Part shown: positions 1-9,036 of the stretch, one piece after another | Numbering within the stretch: the first letter of the stretch is position 1 | Layout of the letters: the number at the start of each line of letters is the position of its first letter | NCBI RefSeq assembly: GCF_026738875.1 | Contig: NZ_JAPQFJ010000008.1 | Coordinates: 1 to 64,000 of the forward strand | Length of the DNA stretch: 64,000 nucleotides | Source: Clostridium brassicae | Lineage (GTDB): Bacteria; Bacillota; Clostridia; Clostridiales; Clostridiaceae | Reading direction: 5' to 3' | Position numbers and translations under genes: made by a program | Notes under the pieces: generated by a model | What the model saw: only the letters and a program-made list of their open reading frames with translations | What the model was told of the DNA's origin: nothing | Database searches by the model: none

Positions 1-1
1 A

Positions 2-211
2 TTAGAATCATATAAAGGATGGAAATGTACAGAAAAAATGATGGCACTTACAAATCCAACTTCAATATACATGCATGCACTTCCAGCAGACAGAAATAAT
101 GAAGTAGAAGATTCAGTAATAGATGGATCACATTCAGTAATTTATGATGAAGCAGAAAATAGAATTCATACAGCAAAAGCTGTTATGACTCTTACTATGG
201 GCGGAAAATAA
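2..211 (+). CDS. Carbamoyltransferase, C-terminal fragment (window edge)
   Basis: The reading frame open from the window edge ends in about 69 residues typical of the C-terminal ornithine-binding half of the aspartate/ornithine carbamoyltransferase family. It contains the motif HALPADR, then YDEAENRIHTAKAVM close to the end. Anabolic and catabolic ornithine carbamoyltransferases normally have HCLPAFHD, so the Ala and the ADR here point to a relative such as the YgeW/putrescine type rather than plain ArgF. The carbamate kinase 63 bases downstream fits a catabolic carbamoyl-phosphate route that yields ATP. The exact substrate cannot be decided from the fragment. Confidence 0.75.
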   Translation, partial: LESYKGWKCTEKMMALTNPTSIYMHALPADRNNEVEDSVIDGSHSVIYDEAENRIHTAKAVMTLTMGGK

Positions 212-274
212 GAGTAACCAGTTGTTGGTAATTGCTTACTAAAAAGTATATTTGAATAACAGGGGGAATATTTA

Positions 275-1225
275 ATGAAAATAGTTTTGGCATTAGGAGG
301 AAATGCTCTTCAAGCAAATCCAAAAGATGCATCTGCAGAAAGTCAATTAATAACTTGTAAAGAAACGGCTAAGGCTATAGTTGATTTAATACAAGAAGGA
401 CATACAGTAGCAGTTGTACATGGAAATGGCCCACAGGTTGGACAAATACTAAGCTCTATAGAAGGGGGACATAAATTCAACTCAGTGGTAAATAAATTGA
501 TGCCTTTCGACGTTTGTGGAGCCTATTCTCAAGGATATATAGGGTATCATCTACAAAATTCTATAGAAGGAGAATTAAGAAAAAGAAATATAAATAAACC
601 TGTAGGTACAGTTATAACTCAAGTTTTAGTTGATAAAAATGATTCTGGATTTGAAAATCCAACTAAACCAATTGGATCATTTTATTCAAAAGAAGAAGCA
701 GAAAAGCTTGCAGAAGAAAATGGGTATGTAATGAAAGAAGATGCAGGCAGAGGATATAGAAGAGTTGTAGCATCACCAAAGCCATTAGATATAGTTGAAA
801 AGGATACCATCAAGTCTATGCTAGATGCAGGAATAGTTACTATATCCTGTGGTGGAGGTGGTGTGCCAGTAATAGATGAAGATACTGAGATTAAAGGTGT
901 ATCAGCTGTTATAGATAAAGATTTTGCAGCAGAAAAATTAGCAGAAATAATTAATGCAGATATGTTATTGGTATTAACAGCTGTAGATAGAGTATGTGTA
1001 AATTTCAATAAACCTGATCAAAAAGAATTAGCAGAAATTAATCTTCAAGAAGTTGAAAAGTATATAAAAGAAGGTCAATTTGCGCCAGGAAGTATGCTTC
1101 CAAAAGTTGAAGCTGCTAAAAAATTTGTTGAATTTGGACAAAACAAAATTGCATTAATAGCTTCACTTGAAAATGCTAAGAATGCTATAAAAGGTTTAAC
1201 AGGTACAAGAATAGTAAATGTATAA
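275..1225 (+). CDS. arcC: Carbamate kinase
   Basis: This 316-residue cytoplasmic amino acid kinase makes ATP and carbamate from carbamoyl phosphate and ADP, the last step of arginine, agmatine or ureidoglycolate/allantoin-type catabolism. The N-terminal ALGGNAL loop (residues 5-11), the HGNGPQVG segment near residue 49, GGGGVPV near 192 and the C-terminal GSMLPKVEAA segment are all family hallmarks, and the length is typical. ATG follows the SD aggggga. It lies 63 bases after a carbamoyltransferase and is followed by a strong terminator, so the two probably end one transcript. The partner carbamoyltransferase is not clearly the ornithine type, so the pathway stays open. Confidence 0.95.
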   Translation: MKIVLALGGNALQANPKDASAESQLITCKETAKAIVDLIQEGHTVAVVHGNGPQVGQILSSIEGGHKFNSVVNKLMPFDVCGAYSQGYIGYHLQNSIEGELRKRNINKPVGTVITQVLVDKNDSGFENPTKPIGSFYSKEEAEKLAEENGYVMKEDAGRGYRRVVASPKPLDIVEKDTIKSMLDAGIVTISCGGGGVPVIDEDTEIKGVSAVIDKDFAAEKLAEIINADMLLVLTAVDRVCVNFNKPDQKELAEINLQEVEKYIKEGQFAPGSMLPKVEAAKKFVEFGQNKIALIASLENAKNAIKGLTGTRIVNV

Positions 1226-1301
1226 AAGTAATTTAAACTATAAGTATTAAAAAGGTTGAATGTAAATTAATTATATTTTAGTTGCAAAATTCAATAATTA
1301 T

Positions 1302-1342
1302 ATATAAAAATAACTGTTGAATTTCAACAGTTGTTTTTATAT
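1302..1342 (+). terminator. Intrinsic terminator after arcC
   Basis: A long stem around the perfect palindrome at 1311-1332 (AACTGTTGAA paired with TTCAACAGTT) is extended by an A-run on the left and TTTTTATAT on the right, so it could work in both directions. Confidence 0.8.
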
Positions 1343-1415
1343 ATGTATAAAATATACTAAATAACCAATTTATTTAAAATGATACAAGCAGAGAAGTGAC
1401 GGTAGAGGTGAGAGT

Positions 1416-2327
1416 ATGAAAAAAATAAAAATTACTTACGTTGATTTTATATTAATATTTGTTGCTTTTTTATGGGGAGTGAACCCTGTTGTAGTTAAAA
1501 TAGGGATGAGATATATACCACCTTTGCCCTTTAATACAATGAGAATGGTAATTGCTAGCGTATCTTGTTGGATAATTCTATATATTTCTAAAGCATATAA
1601 AAAGATGGATAAAAAAGACTTAAAAGAATTATTATATCTAGGTGTTTTTGGATACTTTATATATCAAGTAGGATTTATTATAGGTATTAAAAATACTACA
1701 GCAGGAAATACATCATTAATAGTTGGTATGTTACCTATTAGTGTGGCTTTATTGAATAAAATTTTTAATATTGAGAGGGCAACAAAAAAAATGATTTTTG
1801 GTATTATTCTATCTTTTATAGGAGTATTTTTTATAATTTTGGGTTCAGGAAATCAATTAAGAATTTCTTATCAAGATATAAAGGGTGGAATATTCCTTGT
1901 AATAGGTCAGTTAGCGTTAGGATATTATACGATATTTTCAAAACCATTAGTACAAAAATATTCAAATATTCAAGTTACAGCTTCATTTATATCTATAGCT
2001 ACTATACTTTTTTTAATAATAAATTTTAATAGCATAATAGGATTTGATTGGAAATCAGTTTCTACAACAGGATGGTTAAGTAATGTTTTTTCAGGGGCAA
2101 TTTCTATGGGAATAGGAAATGTCTTATGGATTTGGTGTGTGAAAAAAATTGGAAGCATAAGAACTTCTTTATATAATAATATGGCTCCAGTATTTACTAT
2201 AATTGTAGGATATATATTTATAGGAGAAACTTTTGGTGTCATAAAGATAATTGGAACAGTAATTATTTTTGTGGGTATGTACATTACTAAAAATAAAAAA
2301 GAAAATTATGTCATAAGATTTAAATAG
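1416..2327 (+). CDS. EamA/DMT-family membrane transporter
   Basis: This 303-residue integral membrane protein has the two-fold repeat of about ten hydrophobic helices found in the drug/metabolite transporter superfamily. The first helix carries FLWGVNPVVVK, a form of the EamA signature, and the second half repeats the pattern (MGIGNVLWIW, then the closing helix FGVIKIIGTVIIFVGMYI). Such proteins export amino acids or other small metabolites or drugs, but the substrate cannot be read from sequence. The ATG follows the SD agaggtgag. It stands alone between a terminator upstream and a promoter for the molybdenum operon downstream. Confidence 0.85.
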   Translation: MKKIKITYVDFILIFVAFLWGVNPVVVKIGMRYIPPLPFNTMRMVIASVSCWIILYISKAYKKMDKKDLKELLYLGVFGYFIYQVGFIIGIKNTTAGNTSLIVGMLPISVALLNKIFNIERATKKMIFGIILSFIGVFFIILGSGNQLRISYQDIKGGIFLVIGQLALGYYTIFSKPLVQKYSNIQVTASFISIATILFLIINFNSIIGFDWKSVSTTGWLSNVFSGAISMGIGNVLWIWCVKKIGSIRTSLYNNMAPVFTIIVGYIFIGETFGVIKIIGTVIIFVGMYITKNKKENYVIRFK

Positions 2328-2398
2328 AATAGTTTTAAAATAGAAAAGCTAAAAACATTACAATAATTTACATATAGTAACAATAAAAAACAAGTATA

Positions 2399-2427
2399 TT
2401 GAAAATTTCACAAAAATAGGCTATAAT
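2399..2427 (+). promoter_or_regulatory. Sigma-A promoter of the molybdenum operon
   Basis: TTGAAA at 2399-2404 and a perfect TATAAT at 2422-2427 are separated by exactly 17 bases. The predicted start near 2434 leaves a leader of about 115 bases before the MoeA-like gene. The leader ends in an A/T hairpin at about 2493-2519, just before the SD. No GC-rich molybdenum-cofactor riboswitch core is visible in it. Confidence 0.75.
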
Positions 2428-2550
2428 ACTAATAAATTGTAATAAATAACCTTAAATTTTATAACTATATCTAATGATTATCTCAAATTGTCTAAAATTA
2501 TAAAATTTTTATAATTTTAAATAAATACTTTTAGAAGAGGTGATATTAAA

Positions 2551-3570
2551 ATGAAAAAGATTAGAGTAGAAGATGCAGTTGGTACAGTATTAGTACATGA
2601 TTTAACTAAGATTGTACCAGGTGAGTGTAAAGGCCCTGCTTTTAGAAAAGGGTACATTATAAAAAAAGAAGATATAGAAATTTTAAAGAGTATGGGAAAG
2701 AATCACATTAATACTATAGCGTTATCAGAGAATGAATTACATGAAAATGAGGCTGCTGAGAGAATTGCTGATGCTTCAGCAGGACATGGAATAGAACTAC
2801 AAGGACCATCAGAAGGAAAAATTCAGTTAAAAGCTAAAGAAAGAGGAGTTCTTAAAATAAATTTAGATGCCTTAGATGCTATTAATGATATAGGGGCATT
2901 GACTTTAGCAACACTTCATAATAATACATTAGTTAATAAAAATCAGTCTGTTGCTGCAACAAGAGCAATACCTTTAGTTATAGAAAAAAGCAAAATTGAG
3001 AAAGTAGAAGAAATATGCAAGGTGATGGGAAAAGTAGTTAGTATAAAAGAGATAAAGTCCTTAAAAATAGGCGTTATTATAACAGGGACAGAAGTGTATG
3101 AGGGAAGAATAGAGGACAAGTTTGCACCAGTTTTAAAGGAAAAAATTAATTATTATGGGTGCAAGCTTATAGATGTACTTTATGCTCCAGATGACAGAGA
3201 AAAAATAGAAGAGGGAATAAAAAATCTAATAAAAGATGGGGCAGAAGTGGTGTTAGCAACAGGAGGTATGTCAGTAGATGCGGATGATGTTACTCCTATA
3301 GCTATAAAAAATGTTTCAGATAAAGTAGTTTCATATGGAGTACCCGCACTACCAGGAAATATGCTTATGTTGGCGTATTGTGGAGATGTAGCTATATTTG
3401 GAATACCAGGAGCTGGAATGTATTTTAAGACTACATCTTTCGATTTGGTTTTTCCAAGAGTTTTAGCTGGAGAAAAGTTGAAAAAGAAAGATGTAACTTC
3501 TTTAGCTCATGGTGGACTATGTTTAATGTGTAAAAAGTGTACATACCCAATCTGTTCATTTGGTAAGTAA
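2551..3570 (+). CDS. MoeA-like molybdopterin-binding protein with Cys-rich tail
   Basis: This 339-residue protein has a MoaB/Mog molybdopterin-binding domain at about residues 170-315, with the typical GVIITGTEVYEG start, ATGGMSVDADD loop and PALPGNML segment. The N-terminal part is not the full MoeA domain I-II arrangement, so it is shorter than the usual 400-residue MoeA. The C-terminus ends in a cluster C-x2-C-x2-C-x4-C (CLMCKKCTYPIC), suggesting a bound metal or Fe-S cluster. It is first in the operon before modABC and mogA-moaA-moaC, so a role in molybdenum insertion or Mo-hydroxylase maturation is likely. Clostridial relatives often neighbour xanthine dehydrogenase-type genes (general knowledge). 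Confidence 0.85.
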   Translation: MKKIRVEDAVGTVLVHDLTKIVPGECKGPAFRKGYIIKKEDIEILKSMGKNHINTIALSENELHENEAAERIADASAGHGIELQGPSEGKIQLKAKERGVLKINLDALDAINDIGALTLATLHNNTLVNKNQSVAATRAIPLVIEKSKIEKVEEICKVMGKVVSIKEIKSLKIGVIITGTEVYEGRIEDKFAPVLKEKINYYGCKLIDVLYAPDDREKIEEGIKNLIKDGAEVVLATGGMSVDADDVTPIAIKNVSDKVVSYGVPALPGNMLMLAYCGDVAIFGIPGAGMYFKTTSFDLVFPRVLAGEKLKKKDVTSLAHGGLCLMCKKCTYPICSFGK

Positions 3571-3655
3571 ACGTTTTGAAATTTTAAGTTGGCAATTGTT
3601 AAGGTAATATAATTTATTGTAAAAATTAATAATTTAGGAAAGAAGAGGTGTTTAA

Positions 3656-4486
3656 ATGTTTAAACTTAAAAAATGTCTTGTTGTTTTATTAGTTATAATT
3701 TTTGGAGCTATTTCTTTGATTGGTTGTGGAAATCAAAAGCAAGAAAATAATCAATCTGAAACAAAACAGGTGTCAAACAACAAAGAAGAAAAACCAAAAC
3801 AAGAAAATAAATCTTTACTTGTTTATTGTGGTGCGGCATTAAGAAAACCTATGGATGAATTAGGAAATAAATTCCAACAAAAATATGGAGTTGAAATTAA
3901 GTATACATATGGAGCTTGCCAGCAAAATTTAAGTCAAATACAAGTAAGTAAAAAAGGTGATGTATATATTCCGGGTTCACTTAATTATTATGAAGTGGTA
4001 AAAGAAAAAAAATTATCAGATTACAAAAAAGATGTTGCTTACCACGTACCAGTTATAGCAGTTCCAAAAGAGAATCCTAAAAATATAAAACAATTAGAGG
4101 ATTTAGGAAAAGAAGGAGTTAAGGTTATACTAGGCAATGAATCAACAGCTGTAGGGAAAATTTCAAAAAAAGTATTAGGAAAAAATAAATTATACGACAA
4201 GGTTAAGAAAAATGTAGTGGTTACAACAGCTACAGCCAATGAAATTGTAGTTGATTTAAAAATGAAAAAAGGAGATGCATCTGTTATATGGGAGGAGAAT
4301 GCTTTTAATGCAAAAGATATAAAAGCTATTCAAATCCCAAAAGCTAAAAGTGCTATAAGTACTATACCAGCTTGTGTCCTTAATAGTTCTCAAGATAAGG
4401 AACTGTCTAAAAAGTTTGTTGATTTTGTTGTGTCTAGTGAAGGAAAAGATATTTTTAAGAAATATGGATTAAAAACTATAGAATGA
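3656..4486 (+). CDS. modA: Molybdate ABC transporter, substrate-binding lipoprotein ModA
   Basis: The 276-residue product begins with a lipoprotein signal (hydrophobic stretch, then LIGC lipobox at about residue 24) and an Asn/Lys/Gln-rich linker. The mature part starts LLVYCGAALRKPMDELGNKF and continues with YGACQQNL and GDVYIPGSLNYY, as in periplasmic-type ModA proteins that bind molybdate or tungstate. It should sit on the outer face of the membrane and deliver oxyanion to ModB. ATG follows agaagaggtg. The permease gene starts 22 bases after its stop and the ATPase follows, so modABC is complete. Tungstate cannot be excluded as a ligand. Confidence 0.92.
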   Translation: MFKLKKCLVVLLVIIFGAISLIGCGNQKQENNQSETKQVSNNKEEKPKQENKSLLVYCGAALRKPMDELGNKFQQKYGVEIKYTYGACQQNLSQIQVSKKGDVYIPGSLNYYEVVKEKKLSDYKKDVAYHVPVIAVPKENPKNIKQLEDLGKEGVKVILGNESTAVGKISKKVLGKNKLYDKVKKNVVVTTATANEIVVDLKMKKGDASVIWEENAFNAKDIKAIQIPKAKSAISTIPACVLNSSQDKELSKKFVDFVVSSEGKDIFKKYGLKTIE

Positions 4487-4508
4487 AACAACTAAGGGGA
4501 CTGTTAAC

Positions 4509-5312
4509 ATGAGAAAAAAGCTTAATAATTCATGCAACATAATATTTGTAGGAATCATTTCTGTGCTTACAGCTTTTTTGCTAGGATTGATAATATCATC
4601 TATAGGTATAGTTTTAATTAAAGGGTTTCCAAATTTAAGAACAAGTTTTGAAAGTCCAGAAATTAGGTTTGCATTGAGGTTAAGTATATACACCTCTATT
4701 ATTTCTACAGTATTTTGTATATTGTTTGCAGTTCCAATAGCATATTGTTTAGTTCGGTTTGATTTTTGGGGAAAGAGAATAATTAATACTATAATAGACA
4801 TACCCATGGCTCTTCCTCCTAATGTTGCCGGGATTGCTTTACTTATTCTCTTTAGTAGTACAGCATTTGGAGAATATCTTGATAATTTAGGATTAAGTTT
4901 TGTTTTCACCCAAAAAGGTATAATATTGGCTCAATTTTTTATAAATGTTCCTTATATGATAAGAATTTTAAAGTCTACTATAGGAGACATAGATCCGAGA
5001 ATGGAATTTGTGTCTAGGACTTTAGGATGTTCTAGAGCTCAATCTTTTTTTAAAGTTACCCTTCCATTAGCTAAAAATGGATTAACTGCAAGTATAGTTA
5101 TAACATGGGCAAGGGCATTAGGAGCATTTGGAGCTGTACTTATGATTGCAGGTGCTACTAGAATGAAAACAGAAACTCTTCCAGTATCTTTATATCTAAA
5201 TTTATCTTGTGGGGATTTAGAAGCGGCATTATCTGTTGCTACTATACTTATAATAATTTCTGTGCTATCTTTAGTTATTTTTGAACTTTTAGGAAGCAAA
5301 GAAGTACTTTAG
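4509..5312 (+). CDS. modB: Molybdate ABC transporter, permease ModB
   Basis: A 267-residue inner-membrane permease with about six helices. The cytoplasmic EAA-type loop is visible as EFVSRTLGCSRAQSFFKVTLP at about residues 160-180, where the ATPase docks. Further ModB-like segments are DIPMALPPNVAGIALL and WARALGAFGAVLMIAGATRMKTETLP. The start ATG is preceded by aaggggactgttaac. It lies between modA and modC in the same transcript. Confidence 0.93.
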   Translation: MRKKLNNSCNIIFVGIISVLTAFLLGLIISSIGIVLIKGFPNLRTSFESPEIRFALRLSIYTSIISTVFCILFAVPIAYCLVRFDFWGKRIINTIIDIPMALPPNVAGIALLILFSSTAFGEYLDNLGLSFVFTQKGIILAQFFINVPYMIRILKSTIGDIDPRMEFVSRTLGCSRAQSFFKVTLPLAKNGLTASIVITWARALGAFGAVLMIAGATRMKTETLPVSLYLNLSCGDLEAALSVATILIIISVLSLVIFELLGSKEVL

Positions 5313-5343
5313 AATTTTTAGATAATATTAAAAGGAGGAGAAA

Positions 5344-6081
5344 ATGTTAAAAATTGAACATCTACATAAAAAATTAGGTAACTTTGAGCTTAAAGATATA
5401 AATCTTCAAATAGCTCAAGGAGAATATTTTATAATATTAGGCCCTACAGGGACAGGAAAAAGTATTGTTTTAGAGACGTTAGCAGGAGTATATAAACCAA
5501 ATGAAGGAAGTATTTATTTTAATGAGGTAGATTTATGTAAGGAATATCCTGAAAACAGACAAATTGGATTTGTATATCAAGATTATGTTCTATTTCCTCA
5601 TCTATCAGTTAAAGATAATATAATTTTTGGGTTAAAGCAAAAAAAGCTTCCAAAGAATGAAATTATACAAAAATTAAATGAAGTAGTTTCTATGTTTAAA
5701 ATAGCTCATTTAATAAATAGACGACCTTTGACCTTAAGTGGAGGGGAACAACAAAGGGTTGCTATAGCTAGAGCACTTATTACATCACCAAAAATACTTT
5801 TAATGGATGAACCATTAAGTTCTTTAGATCCACAAACAAAGGAAGAATTTATTTATATGTTAAAAAATATACATCAAAGTAGGAAGAATACAGTTATACA
5901 TGTGACTCATGATTTTAATGAGGCTATATATTTAGCAGATAGGATAGCTGTAATGAATGAGGGAACTATAGTACAAGTTGGCACACCACAAGAAATCTTT
6001 AAAAAACCTAATTCTACTTTTGTTGCTAAATTTATTGGTATGAAAAGCATATTTAATAATACAATGGAATTTGTTAAGTAA
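5344..6081 (+). CDS. modC: Molybdate ABC transporter, ATP-binding protein ModC
   Basis: A 245-residue ABC ATPase with Walker A GPTGTGKS (33-40), Q-loop in VYQDYVLFP, signature LSGGEQQ (131-137), Walker B ILLMDEP (151-157) and switch His in HVTHD (about 189). It powers molybdate uptake through ModB. At 245 residues it lacks the C-terminal MOBE oxyanion-sensing domain of longer ModC proteins, so feedback inhibition by bound molybdate is unlikely here (inference). SD aaaggaggag lies 5 bases before ATG. Confidence 0.93.
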   Translation: MLKIEHLHKKLGNFELKDINLQIAQGEYFIILGPTGTGKSIVLETLAGVYKPNEGSIYFNEVDLCKEYPENRQIGFVYQDYVLFPHLSVKDNIIFGLKQKKLPKNEIIQKLNEVVSMFKIAHLINRRPLTLSGGEQQRVAIARALITSPKILLMDEPLSSLDPQTKEEFIYMLKNIHQSRKNTVIHVTHDFNEAIYLADRIAVMNEGTIVQVGTPQEIFKKPNSTFVAKFIGMKSIFNNTMEFVK

Positions 6082-6137
6082 GGGATTGTATGATTTAAAA
6101 GGTGGAGTTTTACTTTAGTTTATAGGGGGATGATAAT

Positions 6138-6872
6138 ATGAGCAGTTGTGATTTTTATGAGGAGTTATTAGAGAAGTTTAAAGATATTGTAAAGAAAAAT
6201 AATCTTTTAAATGAAGAAATAAATATAAAAGGTAGAATTCTTACTACTGAAGAGGCAATAGGTAACCCAGTAAGAAGAGATTATCCAATAATTAAAGGCA
6301 GGGAAAAGCTCATACAAGCTGAATTTAAAGGAGAAAAAGGACAAGCATTTACGGATATGCCTGGAGGGTTTTCTGGAACGATTTTAGAAATAATAAATAA
6401 ACCTATAAATACAAATTTTGATAGAGCAGTTTTGATAGCAACTTTAAATGCAGTTTGTAAATATTTGAAGATAATAGATAGAAGTGTACATTGCAAAGAT
6501 GAGGAACCAGAAGGATGTGCCAAGAAACTTGTGGAATACATAAAAGAAAATTACGGAAATCCTAAAATAGCTCTTATAGGACTTCAACCAGCAATGCTTG
6601 AAAGACTTTCACAAAACTTTAATATTAGAGTTGTGGATCTTGATAAGGGAAAAATAGGTAAGATAAAGTTTGGAGTTGAAGTAGAAAATGCTGAAGAAAA
6701 AACAGAAGATGTGCTAAATTGGTGCGATATTATTATGGCAACAGGAAGTACTGTTGCAAATGATACTATTAGAAAGTTTTTTAATGAAAAACCAGTTATA
6801 TTTTTTGGGACAACCATAGCGGGGGCTGCTAAATTAATGAATTTACATAGATTTTGTCCATGTAGTGATTGA
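6138..6872 (+). CDS. DUF364 (putative heavy-metal chelation) protein
   Basis: A 244-residue cytoplasmic protein with the two-part layout of DUF4213/DUF364 proteins: an N-terminal section up to about residue 100 (containing FTDMPGGFSGTI) and a Rossmann-like C-terminal section (KIALIGLQPAMLERL, then DIIMATGSTVANDTI and VIFFGTTIAGAAKL). The end CPCSD supplies two Cys. Some family members sit beside metal-uptake and cofactor genes and have been suggested to chelate metals; the function here is unproven. Its position between modC and mogA suggests it handles molybdenum or another metal for the cofactor. ATG follows agggggatgataat. Confidence 0.8.
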   Translation: MSSCDFYEELLEKFKDIVKKNNLLNEEINIKGRILTTEEAIGNPVRRDYPIIKGREKLIQAEFKGEKGQAFTDMPGGFSGTILEIINKPINTNFDRAVLIATLNAVCKYLKIIDRSVHCKDEEPEGCAKKLVEYIKENYGNPKIALIGLQPAMLERLSQNFNIRVVDLDKGKIGKIKFGVEVENAEEKTEDVLNWCDIIMATGSTVANDTIRKFFNEKPVIFFGTTIAGAAKLMNLHRFCPCSD

Positions 6873-6914
6873 GTAATATTTTAATAAAATTATTAATATG
6901 AGAGAGGTGAACAT

Positions 6915-7403
6915 ATGATAAGAACAGCGATTTTAACGATTAGTGATAAAGGATCAAAAGGAGAAAGAATAGATGAAACAGGTGCAGTTTTAAAACAGTT
7001 GCTAGAAAAAGAAAAATATAAAGTAGAATACTATAATATTATTCCAGATGAAATGGATGAGATTGTAGAAGAGTTAATAAAGGCCAGTGATGATTTAAAA
7101 GTTGATCTTATATTAACAAATGGGGGAACAGGTTTTTCAAAAAGAGATATTACGCCAGAGGCTACAATTAAGGTAATAAAAAAACAAGTGCCAGGAATAC
7201 CAGAGGCTATGAGATTAAACTCTTTAAAGATTACCCCTAAAGCAATGTTATCGAGAGCAGTAGCTGGTATAAGAAATAAAACTCTTATCATAAATTTACC
7301 AGGAAGTCCAAAAGGAGCAGTTGAAAATCTTCAAGCAGTAATGCCCGCACTTAAGCATGGAATTGAAATATTAAAAGGAGAAGCTTCTGAGTGTGCAAGA
7401 TAG
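6915..7403 (+). CDS. mogA: Molybdopterin adenylyltransferase MogA/MoaB
   Basis: A 162-residue single MoaB/Mog domain that adenylates molybdopterin (or exchanges this role with MoeA) in molybdenum cofactor synthesis. Visible hallmarks are the start RTAILTISDKGSKGERIDETG, the loop LILTNGGTGFSKRDITPEAT and the INLPGSPKGAVENL segment near the C-terminus. The start ATG follows agagaggtgaacat. It lies 37 bases before moaA in the same operon. Whether it acts as MogA or MoaB cannot be told from sequence alone. Confidence 0.92.
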   Translation: MIRTAILTISDKGSKGERIDETGAVLKQLLEKEKYKVEYYNIIPDEMDEIVEELIKASDDLKVDLILTNGGTGFSKRDITPEATIKVIKKQVPGIPEAMRLNSLKITPKAMLSRAVAGIRNKTLIINLPGSPKGAVENLQAVMPALKHGIEILKGEASECAR

Positions 7404-7439
7404 TATTAAATTATTAAACTATTTAAGGGGGCTTTAATT

Positions 7440-8402
7440 ATGGTAGATAATTATGGAAGAAGAATAGAATATCTAAGGGTTTCATTGACAGATAAATGTA
7501 ATCTAAAATGTATTTATTGTATGCCTGAGAAAGAAGATGTAGAAAAAAAATGTTGTAGAAAAAAGATGAGTAATGAGGAAATAATTAAATTTGTAAGAAT
7601 AGCAGCAAGTTTAGGAATAAAAAAAATAAGGTATACTGGTGGAGAGCCTCTTATAGTTAAAGATATTGATAAACTTATTTATAATACAGGGAGAATACAT
7701 GGTATTAAGGATATAGCTATAACTACTAATGGAGTACTTCTTGAAGATATGGCAGGAGAATTGAAAAATGCAGGGCTTAAAAGAGTGAATATAAGTCTTG
7801 ATACATTAAGAGAATATAGATTTAAAAAGATAACAAGAAATGGAGACATAAATAAGGTATTGAAAGCCATTGATAAATGTTTATGTCTTGGAATGACTCC
7901 TTTAAAAATAAATGTAGTGCTTTTGAAAGGTATAAATGATGATGAGATAGGAGATTTTATAAATTTGACAAAGAAGTTACCTATAGATGTAAGGTTTATT
8001 GAACTTATGCCTATAGGAGAGGGAGTTAAATTTTATAAAAATTCACTTATGACATCAGAAGAAGTTTTAGAAAGATTTCCTATGCTTATTAGAATTAAGA
8101 ATAAAGGTATCAGTACAGCTGAGTCATATAAACTAAGAAATGCTAGGGGACGAATAGGATTCATTAGCCCTTTAAGCTGCAAGTTTTGCAAAGATTGTAA
8201 CAAGATAAGGCTTACTTCAGAGGGGATGATAAAACCTTGTTTACATTCCCAAGAAGAAATAAGTATTAAAGAATATATAGACAATGAAGTTCTTCTTACT
8301 TCAAAAATAAGAGAAGCTATATTAAGCAAGCCAGAAGAACATAATATGGAATTAAACAAAAGAAGTGAAACAGAAAGAATGATGTTTCAAATAGGAGGTT
8401 AG
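7440..8402 (+). CDS. moaA: GTP 3',8-cyclase MoaA
   Basis: A 320-residue radical SAM enzyme that with MoaC converts GTP to cyclic pyranopterin monophosphate. The N-terminal SAM cluster motif C-x3-C-x2-C is CNLKCIYC (Cys20, 24, 27), followed by [11 protein letters not shown] second cluster-binding set lies in the C-terminal part (CKFCKDC, then C at KPCLHS). The usual C-terminal GG of MoaA is kept as QIGG. ATG follows aagggggcttta. The next gene, moaC, starts 8 bases after its stop. Confidence 0.95.
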   Translation: MVDNYGRRIEYLRVSLTDKCNLKCIYCMPEKEDVEKKCCRKKMSNEEIIKFVRIAASLGIKKIRYTGGEPLIVKDIDKLIYNTGRIHGIKDIAITTNGVLLEDMAGELKNAGLKRVNISLDTLREYRFKKITRNGDINKVLKAIDKCLCLGMTPLKINVVLLKGINDDEIGDFINLTKKLPIDVRFIELMPIGEGVKFYKNSLMTSEEVLERFPMLIRIKNKGISTAESYKLRNARGRIGFISPLSCKFCKDCNKIRLTSEGMIKPCLHSQEEISIKEYIDNEVLLTSKIREAILSKPEEHNMELNKRSETERMMFQIGG

Positions 8403-8409
8403 AAGTGGT

Positions 8410-8892
8410 ATGGACGAAAGAGAACTTACTCATATAAATAAAGAAGGAAGAGCCAGAATGGTGGATGTCAGCGATAAAGATAAAACCAAAAGAGTAGGAA
8501 TAGCCTGTGCAAGTATATATATGAAAAAGGAAACTTTACAAAGGGTTAAAGATGGAAGCATAAAAAAAGGAGATGTTCTTTCAGTAGCTCAAGTAGGAGG
8601 AATAATGGGAGCAAAAAATACTCCTAGTATAATTCCGATGTGCCATTCTATTATGCTCTCGGGTTGTGATATTAATTTTAAATTTGACGAAGAAAATTTA
8701 AAAATAGATATAATAGCTGAAGCTAAAACTACTGGACAAACTGGAGTAGAGATGGAAGCTCTTACTGCTGTTTCAGTAGCAGCACTGACTATATATGATA
8801 TGTGTAAGGCTATAGATAGAGAAATGGTTGTTTCAGATATAAAACTTCTTAAAAAAACTGGTGGTAAATCAGGAGAATTTATAAGAAAATAA
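8410..8892 (+). CDS. moaC: Cyclic pyranopterin monophosphate synthase MoaC
   Basis: A 160-residue enzyme acting directly after MoaA. Family landmarks are the start THINKEGRARMVDVSDK, the PMCHSIMLSGC active-site region, GQTGVEMEALTAVSVAALTIYDMCKA and the C-terminal LLKKTGGKSG. ATG follows taggaggttagaagtggt, whose SD overlaps the end of moaA, so the two are translationally close. It is the last recognisable gene of the operon. moaD, moaE and moeB are not in this window. Confidence 0.96.
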   Translation: MDERELTHINKEGRARMVDVSDKDKTKRVGIACASIYMKKETLQRVKDGSIKKGDVLSVAQVGGIMGAKNTPSIIPMCHSIMLSGCDINFKFDEENLKIDIIAEAKTTGQTGVEMEALTAVSVAALTIYDMCKAIDREMVVSDIKLLKKTGGKSGEFIRK

Positions 8893-9036
8893 ACAATATT
8901 AAATTTAAAATATAAATTTGTAATTACTAAAAAAATTTAATAATATTATATGTACTTATTTAAAATAAATACATAAAATTATGATAGAAAAAATTAAAAT
9001 CTATAGAAATAATGGTTGAATATCAAGTATATTCAA

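Noticed and set aside
2428-2550. Molybdenum cofactor riboswitch in the operon leader
   Set aside because: The leader is nearly all A/T and short, without the conserved GC-rich helices of that riboswitch.
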